NCBI GenBank assembly: GCA_947383695.1 | Contig: OX376642.1 | Coordinates: forward strand, 1,240,001 to 1,304,000 | Source of the DNA: Actinomycetes bacterium | GTDB lineage: Bacteria > Actinomycetota > Actinomycetes > Nanopelagicales > Nanopelagicaceae | Reading direction: 5' to 3' | Length of the DNA: 64,000 nt | Part shown: piece after piece, positions 24,880 through 35,193 of the stretch | Layout: each line of letters starts with the position of its first letter | Numbering within the stretch: position 1 is the stretch's first letter | Program-made: the position numbers and the translations under genes | Notes under the pieces: generated by a model | Databases searched by the model: none | Told to the model about the DNA's origin: nothing | Seen by the model: only the letters and a program-made list of their open reading frames with translations

Positions 24880-24983
24880 AAGGTCGAACAAGTACTGCGG
24901 CAATTATGGATAGTGCGAGGGGAAAGGATACCTTAGGCAGGTACACGCACAAAATGCGTTTTTAGAGTGAAGGAGCCATCACC

Positions 24984-25475
24984 ATGGCAGCAGATGCAAG
25001 TTTCGACGTAACCTCCAAGATCGACCGTATGGAGCTCGATAACGCCATTAATCAGGCGGTCCGTGAGATCGAGACCCGCTTTGATTTCAAAAACACAGGT
25101 TCAAAGATTGAACTTGAAGGCGACAAGGTTTTGATTGAAGCAGATACTGAAGAGCGTGCAAAGGCTGCTTTAGATGTTGTGAAGGACAAGATGATCAAGC
25201 GCGGTGTTTCATTGAAGCACCTTGATGCTGGTGCTCCACAACTATCAGGAAAGATTTACAAGATTGCAGCACCTTTGAAGGAAGGCATCTCAACTGAGAA
25301 TGCTAAGAAGATTGCAAAGAAGATTCGCGATGAGGGTCCAAAGTCTGTAAAGACTCAGATCCAGGGCGATGAACTTCGAGTAACCTCAAAGAGCCGCGAT
25401 GATCTGCAGGAAACAATGGCCATGATCAAAGATGGTGGCTGGGATTTCGCAGTTCAATTTACGAACTTTAGATAA
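24984..25475 (+). CDS. yajQ: YajQ-family nucleotide-binding protein (UPF0234)
   Basis: A 163-residue protein of two ferredoxin-like domains. It follows YajQ end to end: [18 protein letters not shown] at the N-terminus, [13 protein letters not shown], and [20 protein letters not shown] towards the C-terminus. Family members bind nucleotides, including cyclic di-GMP in some bacteria; the role in actinobacteria is not settled. GAAGGAG precedes the ATG by eight bases. The stop codon is immediately followed by the TTG start of rarD. Confidence 0.95.
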   Translation: MAADASFDVTSKIDRMELDNAINQAVREIETRFDFKNTGSKIELEGDKVLIEADTEERAKAALDVVKDKMIKRGVSLKHLDAGAPQLSGKIYKIAAPLKEGISTENAKKIAKKIRDEGPKSVKTQIQGDELRVTSKSRDDLQETMAMIKDGGWDFAVQFTNFR

Positions 25476-26366
25476 TTGAGTAAAAACAAGCTCGGCCTTT
25501 TATTTGGTATCAGTGCATACTCTTTGTGGGGTGCATTCCCTTTGTACTGGCCGTTGCTTGAACCAGCCAATCCCCTAGAAATCGTTTCGCACCGCGCAGT
25601 GTGGACATTAGTTTTCTGTGTCATCGTCCTTGCCGCGACAAAAGCGTTGAAATCAACCTTAGTTACTTTAAAGAGACCGCTAGTTGCTGCAAAACTCTTT
25701 TTAACCTCCATCCTTATTTCGATTAACTGGCTGGTTTACATCTGGGCAACTAATAATGGCCATGTTGTCGAAGCCTCTTTGGGTTATTACATAAACCCTT
25801 TGATCATGATCGGCTTTGGTGTAATTCTGCTCAAAGAAAAGATGCGTCCACTTCAGTGGGCTGCGGTCAGTATTGCAACAATTGGTGTTTTGGTTTTAAC
25901 AATTGATTACGGTCGTTTGCCGTGGATCGCCTTAGCGTTAGCGATCTCGTGGGGAAGCTATGGATTGATCAAGAAGCAGCTAGGTCTTGGTGCGCTGGAA
26001 GGTCTTGCGATTGAAACCTCTATCTCGGCCTTCTTCTACCTGGGATACCTGGTTTATCTAGGAAATCAGGGCACTGGGCAGTTTGGACAACACTGGGGTT
26101 TAACCCTGTTGCTCATGAGCGCAGGTGCAATTACCGCAATTCCGTTGCTCTTGTTTAACGGTTCAACAACTCGATTGCCTTTTACGACTATTGGATTGCT
26201 GCAATACATCACACCAACATTGCAGTTTTCAGTTGGAGTCTGGATCCGTCATGAAGATATGCCAACTGCACGTTGGGTTGGATTCTTAATTATCTGGGTT
26301 TCACTGACAACCCTTGCAATTGATTTAGTTAAATCAGGCAGAACGGTCAATAACAGCATCGCATAG
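25476..26366 (+). CDS. rarD: RarD-type EamA/DMT-superfamily transporter
   Basis: A 296-residue ten-span drug/metabolite transporter. The hallmarks LFGISAYSLWGAFPLYWPLL at the N-terminus and VEASLGYYINPL in the fourth span are typical of RarD. The substrate is unknown. TTG at 25476 directly after the yajQ stop is the likely start, probably translated by coupling because no separate Shine-Dalgarno sequence is visible. Its last 33 bases overlap the convergent prenyltransferase gene. Confidence 0.92.
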   Translation: MSKNKLGLLFGISAYSLWGAFPLYWPLLEPANPLEIVSHRAVWTLVFCVIVLAATKALKSTLVTLKRPLVAAKLFLTSILISINWLVYIWATNNGHVVEASLGYYINPLIMIGFGVILLKEKMRPLQWAAVSIATIGVLVLTIDYGRLPWIALALAISWGSYGLIKKQLGLGALEGLAIETSISAFFYLGYLVYLGNQGTGQFGQHWGLTLLLMSAGAITAIPLLLFNGSTTRLPFTTIGLLQYITPTLQFSVGVWIRHEDMPTARWVGFLIIWVSLTTLAIDLVKSGRTVNNSIA

Positions 26367-27323
26367 CGACATCAATGCACCTGTTGCATCATTGATTGGC
26401 AGTGGGCCTAGTGCGCTGCGAGCCTCTTTTGCGATCATAAACAATTGCTCACGGGATTCATCAAGTGCTTTGTGATTGCGAAGTGCAACCAAAACCTGCT
26501 GCACCGTGGTTTCATCTTCAATCGGAGCGCTGAGCAGTCTCTTAAGATCAGCATCGGCTCGATCATTTGATTTCATGACATTCAAAGTTACAAGTGTTGG
26601 AACGCCTTCACGCAAATCTGTTCCCGGAGTCTTGCCTGATTGATTTGATTCACTAGCGATATCAATTACATCATCTGCTAATTGGAATGCAACGCCAATC
26701 TTTTCACCAAAGATTGTCACCGTGTCAGTAATTTCTACAGGTGCACCCGAAATCATTCCGCCATAACGTGCAGATGCAGCGATCAATGAACCGGTTTTAT
26801 CTGCAACAACCTTGAGGTAATGCTCTAGCGGATCTTGTCCAGGGTTAGGTCCCTGAGTTTCCATAATCTGTCCGATTACTAATCGCTCAAAGGTGCGCGC
26901 TTGTAAGCGAACAGCTGCTGGTCCAAGATCTGCCAATAGATCGGAAGACTTTGCGAAGAGAAAATCTCCGGTCAAGATTGCGATTGTGTTTCCCCAGCGC
27001 ATATTGGCGCTTTCAACTCCACGACGAAGTGGTGCTTCATCCATAACATCATCGTGATACAGCGTTGCTAGGTGTGTAATCTCGCAGGCAACTGCTGCGG
27101 CGATGACTCCTTGGCCAGATGGATCACCGTACTGAGCGGTTAAAAGGGTCAATAACGGGCGTAAACGCTTGCCTCCGGCCGCTACAAGGTGGTGTGCAGT
27201 CTCATCAACAAATGGGTACTCGCTACGAGTGTGACTACGAAGCAGAGATTCAACCTCTGCCATTCGGCTTATTAGGTGCGCCTCTAATGCTGGCGCAACA
27301 TTGGGAATGCCAAAGGTGGACAT
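26334..27323 (-). CDS. long-chain polyprenyl diphosphate synthase
   Basis: A 329-residue trans-isoprenyl diphosphate synthase with both Asp-rich motifs: HDDVMDEAPLRRG near residue 92 and ADDVIDIAS near 220. It should build the isoprenoid side chain of menaquinone, which MenA attaches. The ATG overlaps the nuoN stop (TAATG), making it the last gene of the nuo transcription unit. This links quinone supply to Complex I. Chain length cannot be judged from sequence by eye. Confidence 0.93.
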   Translation of the reverse strand: MSTFGIPNVAPALEAHLISRMAEVESLLRSHTRSEYPFVDETAHHLVAAGGKRLRPLLTLLTAQYGDPSGQGVIAAAVACEITHLATLYHDDVMDEAPLRRGVESANMRWGNTIAILTGDFLFAKSSDLLADLGPAAVRLQARTFERLVIGQIMETQGPNPGQDPLEHYLKVVADKTGSLIAASARYGGMISGAPVEITDTVTIFGEKIGVAFQLADDVIDIASESNQSGKTPGTDLREGVPTLVTLNVMKSNDRADADLKRLLSAPIEDETTVQQVLVALRNHKALDESREQLFMIAKEARSALGPLPINDATGALMSLCDAVIDRSA

Positions 27324-28840
27324 TAGCGAATGAAGATAGCTAAGTCGGTAATGAAATCAAGCACTGGTGCTGGATAGATTCCCAAAACCAATGTGATTAC
27401 CGCAGAGATAACAACAGTTGCGCGGGTAAGAATTGAAGGAATTTCCACCGCTGTTCCATCTTCAACCGCATCTGTGAAGAACATCAACACAATGACGCGA
27501 ATGTAGAAGAAGGCTGCAATCGCACTTGAGAGCACACCGGTGATAACAACCGCTGTTGCGCCATTTTCATATGCTGCAGAGAAGATTGAAAACTTTCCGA
27601 TGAAACCACTTGTTAGTGGGATTCCAGCAAAAGCCAATAGGAAGAGAGCAAAGGCAGAGGCTGCAAATGGTGAACGCTTTCCGAGACCTTTCCAACGATT
27701 GAGATCGGTAACTTCGCCAGATGAATCGCGAACTAATGTCACAACAGCAAAACCACCAACTGTTGCAACACCGTAAGCAAATAGGTAGAAGATCGTTGCA
27801 TCAAGACCAGCCTTATTAAGGGCGATAATTCCTGAGAGCAAGAAACCTGCATGGGCAATTGATGAGTACGCCAACATGCGCTTTACATCACGCTGCGAAA
27901 TAGCAACAAGAGATCCAAGCAACATGCTGATGATTGCAATCGCAGAGATGATTGGAGTCCATGACCATTCTGCGTTGGCAAATACTGTGTAAAAGATTCG
28001 AAGCATCGCACCAAAGGCTGCAACCTTCGTTGCCGCTGCCATAAAGGCTGTGATTGGAGTTGGTGCACCTTGGTACACATCTGGTGACCATGAGTGGAAT
28101 GGAACTGCGCCGACCTTGAAAAGCAATCCAATTGATAGGAATGCCATACCGATCAAAAGCAGAACATCATTTCCGCTGCCACCAATTACTGATTCACGGA
28201 TTCCTGCAAAGGTAATTGAGCCTGAGAAACCGTATAAATACGCTGCTCCGAAGAGGAAAAATGCTGAGGCAAATGAGCCCAATAGGAAGTACTTAAGCGC
28301 TGACTCTTGTGATGCCAAACGGCGACGACGAGAAAGTCCTGCCATCAAGTACAACGGCAATGAAAGCATTTCAAGTGCAACAAAGAGCATGATCAAATCA
28401 CTTGCGATTGGGAAGATCATCATTCCGGAAACAGCAAACAAGGTAAGTGGATAAACCTCTGTGACCTGGTTTCCAGCTTGTGCTGCTTCACGCTCTTCTG
28501 CAGATCCCGGAAGAGCTGCAGCAAGTGGTGTGAAATGCTCTGTATCGGCGATTAAGAAGATAGAAATAATCGCAATAACAAGAATTGATCCCTGCAGAAG
28601 AACCGCAGGACCATCGATTACAAGTGATCCCATCGCTGGAGTTAATGATTGCTCGCCACGAATTCGCCATACCTGGAACAAAGAAAGCATGAGCGTTCCA
28701 AGTGTCAGCGTCAACTGAACTACTGGACGCAGAGCCTTAGAGACAAATGCTTCTACAAGAACACCAATAAGTGCTCCACCAAGCAAAATCAAGATTGGTG
28801 AAAGTAATGTGTATGAAAGAACTGGTGCTGTAAATGTCAT
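27323..28840 (-). CDS. nuoN: NADH-quinone oxidoreductase subunit N
   Basis: A 505-residue antiporter-like membrane subunit of Complex I. The conserved proton-channel helices include YLMAGLSRRRRLASQESALKY near residue 165 and KVGAVPFHSWSPDVYQGAPT near 240. It is the last nuo gene, coupled to nuoM by TAATG. It helps pump protons while electrons pass from NADH to menaquinone. Confidence 0.96.
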   Translation of the reverse strand: MTFTAPVLSYTLLSPILILLGGALIGVLVEAFVSKALRPVVQLTLTLGTLMLSLFQVWRIRGEQSLTPAMGSLVIDGPAVLLQGSILVIAIISIFLIADTEHFTPLAAALPGSAEEREAAQAGNQVTEVYPLTLFAVSGMMIFPIASDLIMLFVALEMLSLPLYLMAGLSRRRRLASQESALKYFLLGSFASAFFLFGAAYLYGFSGSITFAGIRESVIGGSGNDVLLLIGMAFLSIGLLFKVGAVPFHSWSPDVYQGAPTPITAFMAAATKVAAFGAMLRIFYTVFANAEWSWTPIISAIAIISMLLGSLVAISQRDVKRMLAYSSIAHAGFLLSGIIALNKAGLDATIFYLFAYGVATVGGFAVVTLVRDSSGEVTDLNRWKGLGKRSPFAASAFALFLLAFAGIPLTSGFIGKFSIFSAAYENGATAVVITGVLSSAIAAFFYIRVIVLMFFTDAVEDGTAVEIPSILTRATVVISAVITLVLGIYPAPVLDFITDLAIFIR

Positions 28841-30348
28841 TACTTGTCCCCAATACTTGGTACAGGATCAGTGAATCCCATTTGTGAGATCACATGCTTA
28901 GCTGCAGGGTTGATTACATTCAGTAGTGGTGATGGGTAGAAACCCAAGACAACAATGATTGCAATTACCGGTGCGATTGCTAGCTTCTCGCGAAGGTTGA
29001 GATCCTTAAGGTTTTCATTACCTGCAGTTGTTGGACCATGCAACGCCTTTTGTACTGGAATCAAAATGTACAGCGCGGCCAAAACAATTCCGAAGGTCGC
29101 AATAATTGCATGCACTGGGTAACGAGTAAATGTTCCAACCAGAACAAGGAATTCGCTAACAAAGCTGGATAGTCCCGGAAGTGCCAGCGATGACATTCCT
29201 GCAATAAAGAAGCTCCATGCCATTACAGGAGTAACTCGTTGCAAGCCACCAAAGTCAGAGATCGTTGAAGATCCACGACGTGCGATCATCCAGCCAGCTA
29301 CTAGGAATAGCGCTGCGGTGGAGAATCCATGGTTAAACATGTACAAAGTTGCTCCGCTTTGAGCCTGGCTTGTCATCGCAAAGATGCCCATTGTGATGAA
29401 ACCGAAGTGAGAGATCGATGTGTAGGCAATCAATCGCTTAATGTCTTTCGCACCAATAGCAAGGAAAGCACCGTAAACAATTGAGATAACAGCCAAGATC
29501 ATAATCAAAGGTGTAAATGTCTTACTTGCCTCTGGGAACAAGGTGAGGCAGTAACGAATCATTCCAAATGTTCCGACCTTGTCGAGAACACCCAACAACA
29601 AAACAGATGTTCCTGGTGTTGCCGATTTTGCTGCATCTGGCAACCAGGTATGGAAAGGCCATACCGGAGCCTTGATTGCAAAGGCGATGAAGAAGCCAAG
29701 GAACAACAGGTTCTGAGTTGTGGAACTCATTTGAAGCTGTGAAAGCTTGTCGAGATCAAATGTGTGCCCGCCTTGTGCACCTGACATCACATACAAGGCG
29801 ATGATTGATGCAAGCATCAGCAATCCACCAAATAATGAGTACAACAGGAACTTAACAGCTGCTGCAGAACGTTCTCCTGTGCCGTATCCACCAATAAGGA
29901 AGTACACGGGGATCAACATCGCTTCGAAGATTACGTAGAACAAGAAGAGATCAGTTGCTGCAAATACACCGATCATCATTGTTTCAAGAACAAGGATCAG
30001 CACATAGAAAGTCTTAACGCTCCATCGTCCACCGTGTGCTTCATTCCATCCAGCAAGCACAACCACTGGTGCAAGGATTGTTGACATCAAAATCAAAACA
30101 AGCGCGATCGCATCGACACCTAGCGCAAAGTTAATTCCAAAGCTTGGAATCCATGCGTAACTTTCAACAAACTGCAGATCAACATTGTCTCGTTGGAATC
30201 CGACCGCCATTGCAATGGTTGCTGCCATTACAACAAGAGTTGTTGCTAGCGCTGCTTGCTTTGCAGCCTTTTCATTGCTCTTTGGTAGGGCAGAGATGAT
30301 TGCTGCACCCGCAAGAGGTAGAAGCATTAATAGTGATAACCACTTCAT
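28840..30348 (-). CDS. nuoM: NADH-quinone oxidoreductase subunit M
   Basis: A 502-residue antiporter-like subunit. LFYVIFEAMLIPVYFLIG near residue 125 carries the conserved Glu, and KAPVWPFHTWLPDAAKSAT near 215 the conserved Lys. The ATG at 30348 shares a base with the nuoL stop (TAATG); an in-frame ATG at 30366 lies inside nuoL and is less likely. Confidence 0.96.
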   Translation of the reverse strand: MKWLSLLMLLPLAGAAIISALPKSNEKAAKQAALATTLVVMAATIAMAVGFQRDNVDLQFVESYAWIPSFGINFALGVDAIALVLILMSTILAPVVVLAGWNEAHGGRWSVKTFYVLILVLETMMIGVFAATDLFLFYVIFEAMLIPVYFLIGGYGTGERSAAAVKFLLYSLFGGLLMLASIIALYVMSGAQGGHTFDLDKLSQLQMSSTTQNLLFLGFFIAFAIKAPVWPFHTWLPDAAKSATPGTSVLLLGVLDKVGTFGMIRYCLTLFPEASKTFTPLIMILAVISIVYGAFLAIGAKDIKRLIAYTSISHFGFITMGIFAMTSQAQSGATLYMFNHGFSTAALFLVAGWMIARRGSSTISDFGGLQRVTPVMAWSFFIAGMSSLALPGLSSFVSEFLVLVGTFTRYPVHAIIATFGIVLAALYILIPVQKALHGPTTAGNENLKDLNLREKLAIAPVIAIIVVLGFYPSPLLNVINPAAKHVISQMGFTDPVPSIGDK

Positions 30349-32240
30349 TACTGAACCACCACCCAAATAGCGCCGATTAACGCAATTGCGCCAACCAAAA
30401 TCATTGCTGCATAGCTGCGAACATAGCCATTTTGAAGGCCACGAAGCGCCGAACCTGAGCCCATAGCTACCTGACCGACGCCACGAACAGCACCATCGAT
30501 AACAGCATCATCTGCTGCAACCAAGGTTGTTGTTAACGCTTGGCCAGGACGCATGAATACAGCTTCATTGAAGCGATCCTGCATCAAATCTTGACGTGCA
30601 ATCTTGGTGAAGATTGAAACATTCTCAGGAGCAACTGATGAAACTTCCTGACGTGCATACTTAACAAAGGCGATCGCAACACCAATTGCCACCATTGTCA
30701 GCGCCATTGCAGATACAACGATCGGCTCAAACAAATGAGCCTCGTGCTCTGCGTGGTGATCAAACAGTGGGTGCAACCAGTTTTCTAAAGCATCTCCACG
30801 TGAAAGCAAGAAACCAGATGAAACTGATCCAATTGCAAGAACAGCCATTGGTAACCACATGAGCCATGGCGACTCGTGTGGATGGGCATCATCATCCCAA
30901 CGCTTTGTTCCGGTAAATGTAAGAATCATTACGCGAGTCATGTAGAAGGCGGTAATTGCTGCACCGATCAAAGTAGTTACACCAAGAATAATTCCCTTGG
31001 CTCCCCCAGCGTTAAACGCTGTTTCAATAATCATGTCCTTTGAATAGAAACCAGCAAATGGTGGAACACCCAAAATCGCAAGGTATCCAAGTCCAAATGT
31101 CACAAAGGTAATTGGCATGAACTTACGAAGCGCGCCGTACTTGCGCATATTTACTTCATCATTCATTCCGTGCATAACAGAACCTGCACCCAAGAACATT
31201 CCTGCCTTGAAGAAACCGTGTGTCAGTAAGTGCATGATTGCAAAGGCGTAACCAACTGGACCTAAGCCAGCTGCAAGAATCATGTAACCGATCTGCGACA
31301 TTGTTGAAGCAGCAAGTGCCTTCTTAATGTCATCTTTAGCGGTACCGATCAATGCACCAAACATCAAAGTAATTGCACCAACAATGACAACTAATAGCTG
31401 CGCGGTAGGTGCTGCATCAAATACAAAGTTAGAGCGAGTAATTAAGTACACGCCAGCGGTAACCATGGTTGCAGCGTGAATTAGTGCAGAAACTGGGGTT
31501 GGACCCGCCATCGCATCGCCCAACCATGCCTGCAATGGGAACTGAGCTGATTTACCAGCAGCAGCGACCAGAAGCATGATTCCCATACCTGTTAGCGCAG
31601 CTTCAGATGCATGGTGTGCATGCTCTTGAACGCCAGCAAATGAAACAGTGCCCATGGTTGCAAAGGCGATCATGATTGCAAATGACAATCCCATATCGCC
31701 GATACGGTTCATAACAAAAGCTTTTTTAGAAGCAGTTGCATATGCAGGCTTTTGATTCCAGAAACCAATAAGTAGGTAAGAAGCAAGACCCACGCCTTCC
31801 CAACCAACGTAAAGGTTGAGGTAGCTATCACCTAGAACCAAGAGCAACATCGCTGCGATGAAGAGGTTTAGGTAAGCAAAGAATCGACGACGATCTTTGT
31901 CATGAGACATGTATGAGATCGAATAAATGTGGATCAGTGTTCCAACACCTGTGATCAGAAGAACGAAGCAGATAGACAGCTGATCAAGTAGCAACCCTGC
32001 ATCAACCTTGAACTCTCCAACATTGATCCACTCAAACAACTTTTGACCGATGGGACGTTGTTCAGTTGGACGATCCAGCATCAACATCAGTTGATACAGA
32101 CCTACGCCAAATGAAGATGCTGACATCGCTGTACCTAGTAGGTGTCCCCACTTATCGGCGCGACGTCCAGCTAATAGAAGAATTGCGGCACCAGCCAATG
32201 GCAGTGCGATTAAGTAAACGAGCGAGGTTGAAGTAGTCAT
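30348..32240 (-). CDS. nuoL: NADH-quinone oxidoreductase subunit L
   Basis: A 630-residue antiporter-like subunit with the long C-terminal lateral helix region. [20 protein letters not shown] near residue 145 and [20 protein letters not shown] near 240 are the conserved channel motifs. It lies two bases after nuoK. The length is normal for actinobacteria. Confidence 0.96.
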   Translation of the reverse strand: MTTSTSLVYLIALPLAGAAILLLAGRRADKWGHLLGTAMSASSFGVGLYQLMLMLDRPTEQRPIGQKLFEWINVGEFKVDAGLLLDQLSICFVLLITGVGTLIHIYSISYMSHDKDRRRFFAYLNLFIAAMLLLVLGDSYLNLYVGWEGVGLASYLLIGFWNQKPAYATASKKAFVMNRIGDMGLSFAIMIAFATMGTVSFAGVQEHAHHASEAALTGMGIMLLVAAAGKSAQFPLQAWLGDAMAGPTPVSALIHAATMVTAGVYLITRSNFVFDAAPTAQLLVVIVGAITLMFGALIGTAKDDIKKALAASTMSQIGYMILAAGLGPVGYAFAIMHLLTHGFFKAGMFLGAGSVMHGMNDEVNMRKYGALRKFMPITFVTFGLGYLAILGVPPFAGFYSKDMIIETAFNAGGAKGIILGVTTLIGAAITAFYMTRVMILTFTGTKRWDDDAHPHESPWLMWLPMAVLAIGSVSSGFLLSRGDALENWLHPLFDHHAEHEAHLFEPIVVSAMALTMVAIGVAIAFVKYARQEVSSVAPENVSIFTKIARQDLMQDRFNEAVFMRPGQALTTTLVAADDAVIDGAVRGVGQVAMGSGSALRGLQNGYVRSYAAMILVGAIALIGAIWVVVQ

Positions 32241-32242
32241 CG

Positions 32243-32542
32243 TTATCGCTTCAACAAACTAGCATCATCAACAGATGCTGATCGGCGTGATCGATAGATC
32301 GTCACGATAATTGCTAGACCAACTACTACTTCACAAGCAGCAACGACCATGGTGAAGAAGGCCATGACTTGGCCATCTAGATCGCCGTTAATGCGAGAAA
32401 AAGTCACAAATGAAAGGTTTGCAGCGTTGAGCATGAGCTCAATGCACATGAAAACAACGATGGCATTGCGGCGAACAACAACGCCAACAGCTCCGATAGT
32501 AAAGAGGAGCGCTGAGATGTAAAGGTAATTAGCAGCGTTCAT
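32243..32542 (-). CDS. nuoK: NADH-quinone oxidoreductase subunit K
   Basis: A 99-residue three-span subunit of the quinone/proton module. [16 protein letters not shown] carries the conserved membrane Glu of the second helix and [12 protein letters not shown] the one in the third. The start overlaps the nuoJ stop (TAATG). Confidence 0.96.
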   Translation of the reverse strand: MNAANYLYISALLFTIGAVGVVVRRNAIVVFMCIELMLNAANLSFVTFSRINGDLDGQVMAFFTMVVAACEVVVGLAIIVTIYRSRRSASVDDASLLKR

Positions 32543-33333
32543 TACTTCTCCTCCTCAATCTGAGTATTAACTTCAGCTAAGTCGAAGCTCTTGTAATCCA
32601 ACATATCTCCACGAGCCTCAAGGCTTGCGTTAACCGATGTTGGAGCAGGAGTTCCATCTGGAAGAAGTGCTGGAACATCTACCGCGTTGTGACGGGCGTA
32701 AACACCTGGACCAGGAAGTCCTGCTGCGCTACCCAATGATTCACCGCGGAAACGATTGATTGATAGTTGACGCTGTGTTGGGCGAACAGTTGTGCGCTGG
32801 TGATGCGCAAGAACCATTGCACCCATTGCAGCGGTAATCAGCAGTGCTGACACAACCTCAAATGGGAAGACATAAGTAGAGAACAATTCCTTTGCAATTC
32901 CTTGAACATTGCCATCTGCATTAGCTGCAGACAAACCAATCGCTTGGCGACCCAAAGTCGCACGGCCTAGAAGTGAAACCATCAATCCACCAAAACCAAC
33001 CGCGGCGGTGATCGCAATTGGACGAAGACCGGCGATGGTTTCAGTTAATGAATCAGAGGAATCAACACCGACCAACATCAAAATAAAGAGGAAGAGCATC
33101 ATTACTGCTCCGGTGTAAACAACTACCTGAACAATTCCTAGGAACACCGCATCTTGCGCGATGTAGAAGATCGCTAAGACAACCATTACGAAGGCCATCA
33201 AGATCGCTGAGTGAACAGCTTTCTTAACAAGCAACATTCCAAGTGCGGCAACAACAGCCATCGGTCCAAGAATCCAAAACATAATTGCTTCAGGCTGTGC
33301 TGTCTGACCAACTTCAAGAGCTAGTTGCATCAT
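32542..33333 (-). CDS. nuoJ: NADH-quinone oxidoreductase subunit J
   Basis: A 263-residue membrane subunit. [20 protein letters not shown] near residue 65 is the NuoJ hallmark. The last ~90 residues form a hydrophilic extension that is common in actinobacterial NuoJ. The start is ATGA-coupled to nuoI. Confidence 0.95.
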   Translation of the reverse strand: MMQLALEVGQTAQPEAIMFWILGPMAVVAALGMLLVKKAVHSAILMAFVMVVLAIFYIAQDAVFLGIVQVVVYTGAVMMLFLFILMLVGVDSSDSLTETIAGLRPIAITAAVGFGGLMVSLLGRATLGRQAIGLSAANADGNVQGIAKELFSTYVFPFEVVSALLITAAMGAMVLAHHQRTTVRPTQRQLSINRFRGESLGSAAGLPGPGVYARHNAVDVPALLPDGTPAPTSVNASLEARGDMLDYKSFDLAEVNTQIEEEK

Positions 33334-33950
33334 GGTTGACCATCCGTTGCCTGTGATGGGTGCGCACCCTTCACATCACCGTTGTAATAGTTGGTATCAG
33401 TCATATCTGGATACATTGGGTGTGGAGGCATAAGCATTCCTTGGCGCAAAGGAGCCAGTAAATCCTGCTTTTCAAAGATCAGCTTTGCACGAGTGTCATC
33501 GGCCAGTTCATACTCATTTGTCATGGTTAATGCGCGAGTAGGGCAAGCTTCAATACACAATCCGCAGAAAACGCAGCGAAGGTAGTTAATTTGATACACC
33601 TTGCCGTAGCGCTCACCAGGAGACATACGGTTTTCTTCAGTGTTGCTTTCACCTTCTACATAAATTGCATCTGCAGGACATGCCCAAGCGCAGAGTTCGC
33701 AACCGATGCACTTTTCTAAACCATCTGGGTGACGATTAAGTTGGTGACGACCATGGAAACGCTCTTCAGTTGGTGCTTTAACTTCTGGATACTCAACGGT
33801 CAAAGGCTTCTTGAACATCGTTGAGAAGGTAACCCAAAATCCCTTCATGTGGCCCAAGAAGCCAACTGAAGGTGTTTGTTCTACTTCGTAAAATTCAACA
33901 TCGTTGATGCCAAGATCTTTTGGCTTTAACGGTTCGAGGTTTTCAGCCAC
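33330..33950 (-). CDS. nuoI: NADH-quinone oxidoreductase subunit I (2x[4Fe-4S])
   Basis: A 206-residue ferredoxin-like subunit that carries two [4Fe-4S] clusters in [12 protein letters not shown] and [13 protein letters not shown] place the start at GTG 33950 because GGAGG lies five bases upstream; an ATG at 33977 in the same frame, further inside nuoH, is possible. The gene overlaps the end of nuoH by eight bases. It relays electrons from NuoG towards NuoB. Confidence 0.93.
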   Translation of the reverse strand: MAENLEPLKPKDLGINDVEFYEVEQTPSVGFLGHMKGFWVTFSTMFKKPLTVEYPEVKAPTEERFHGRHQLNRHPDGLEKCIGCELCAWACPADAIYVEGESNTEENRMSPGERYGKVYQINYLRCVFCGLCIEACPTRALTMTNEYELADDTRAKLIFEKQDLLAPLRQGMLMPPHPMYPDMTDTNYYNGDVKGAHPSQATDGQP

Positions 33951-35193
33951 GGTCGCCTCCTGTGTTTTTTGAGACATTAATAGTTGAAACCTCCATAGGT
34001 AATGAAGGAACAGCAAATGAAGGAGCCGCCTTGTTGTCGCCATCGGCCACAGCTGCTTGCTTTTTCTTCTTTGAGTTTTCAAATCCGATATTGACCGCCA
34101 TGATCAGAACCACCACGGTGCTTGCAAATGCGATTACTACTGAACGTGGTGCGCCCTGTAGTGAAAGAACGCGCAATGTTGCAACAACCAAGATCCAAAG
34201 AATTGAAATTGGAATCAAAACCTTCCAACCAAACTGCATGAACTGGTCGTAACGAAGACGTGGAAGTGTTCCGCGTAGCCAAACAAATACGAAGAAGAAG
34301 GTAATTACCTTGGCAAAGAACCAAACCGCGGTGAACCAGCCACCCAGCCAAGCTTCAGTAAAACCAAGCCCTGGAGGGGCTTTATAGCCACCGAGGAACA
34401 AGGTGGTTGCAAGAGCTGAAACCGCAACGATGTTGACGTACTCAGCAAGGAAGAACAAGGCGAACTTGAGTGATGAGTATTCAGTGTGGAAACCACCAAC
34501 CAGCTCGCCTTCAGCTTCTGCAAGGTCAAATGGTGCACGGTTTGTTTCACCAACCATTGAGATCGCATAGATCGCAAATGAAGGGAAGAGCACTACTGCG
34601 TACCACCATGAAGATTGAGCTGCAACGATGTCTGATGTTGACATCGAACCTGCGTAGATAAAGACGGCAACAAGTGAAAGTCCCATTGCAATTTCATATG
34701 AAATAACTTGTGCGCTTGAGCGCAGACCACCAAGCAGTGGATATGTAGATCCTGAAGACCAACCCGCTAAAACGATTCCGTAAACACCAACAGATGCGAT
34801 GGCAAGAATGTAAAGAACTCCCACTGGAAGGTCAGTTAATTGCATCGCAGTCTTCTGGCCAAACATTGTGACTTCACCGGTAATTGGGATAACCGCGAAT
34901 GACATGAACGCTGTTGTTGCACTGATGATTGGTGCTAAAACAAATACAACCTTGTCTGCAGCTGTAGGAATGATGTCTTCCTTGAGCGCTAACTTCACAC
35001 CATCTGCAAGAGCTTGAATCAAACCAAATGGACCAACACGGTTTGGTCCTGGACGCTGCTGCATGCGACCAACGATGCGACGCTCTGCCCAAACAGACAT
35101 CAAAGTTAGAAGCACGCAGATCACAAATACAAAAAGCGCTTTGACGGCGATGAGCCAGCCTGGATCTGCTCCAATGAGTTGTGCAGTTGTCAT
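33943..35193 (-). CDS. nuoH: NADH-quinone oxidoreductase subunit H
   Basis: A 416-residue membrane subunit lining the quinone chamber. [19 protein letters not shown] near residue 35 and [19 protein letters not shown] near residue 215 are diagnostic. The C-terminal ~50 residues are a hydrophilic tail ([12 protein letters not shown]) seen in actinobacterial NuoH. It is ATGA-coupled to nuoG. Confidence 0.96.
   Translation of the reverse strand: MTTAQLIGADPGWLIAVKALFVFVICVLLTLMSVWAERRIVGRMQQRPGPNRVGPFGLIQALADGVKLALKEDIIPTAADKVVFVLAPIISATTAFMSFAVIPITGEVTMFGQKTAMQLTDLPVGVLYILAIASVGVYGIVLAGWSSGSTYPLLGGLRSSAQVISYEIAMGLSLVAVFIYAGSMSTSDIVAAQSSWWYAVVLFPSFAIYAISMVGETNRAPFDLAEAEGELVGGFHTEYSSLKFALFFLAEYVNIVAVSALATTLFLGGYKAPPGLGFTEAWLGGWFTAVWFFAKVITFFFVFVWLRGTLPRLRYDQFMQFGWKVLIPISILWILVVATLRVLSLQGAPRSVVIAFASTVVVLIMAVNIGFENSKKKKQAAVADGDNKAAPSFAVPSLPMEVSTINVSKNTGGDRG

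Noticed and set aside
24613-24903. Open reading frames across the riboswitch/tRNA region on the minus strand
   Set aside because: They translate the SAM-type riboswitch and tRNA-Tyr; both RNAs explain the sequence and the peptides resemble nothing.
24950-24966. CGCA-CAAAA-TGCG followed by TTTTT upstream of yajQ as a terminator
   Set aside because: The stem is only four base pairs and no plus-strand gene ends before it.
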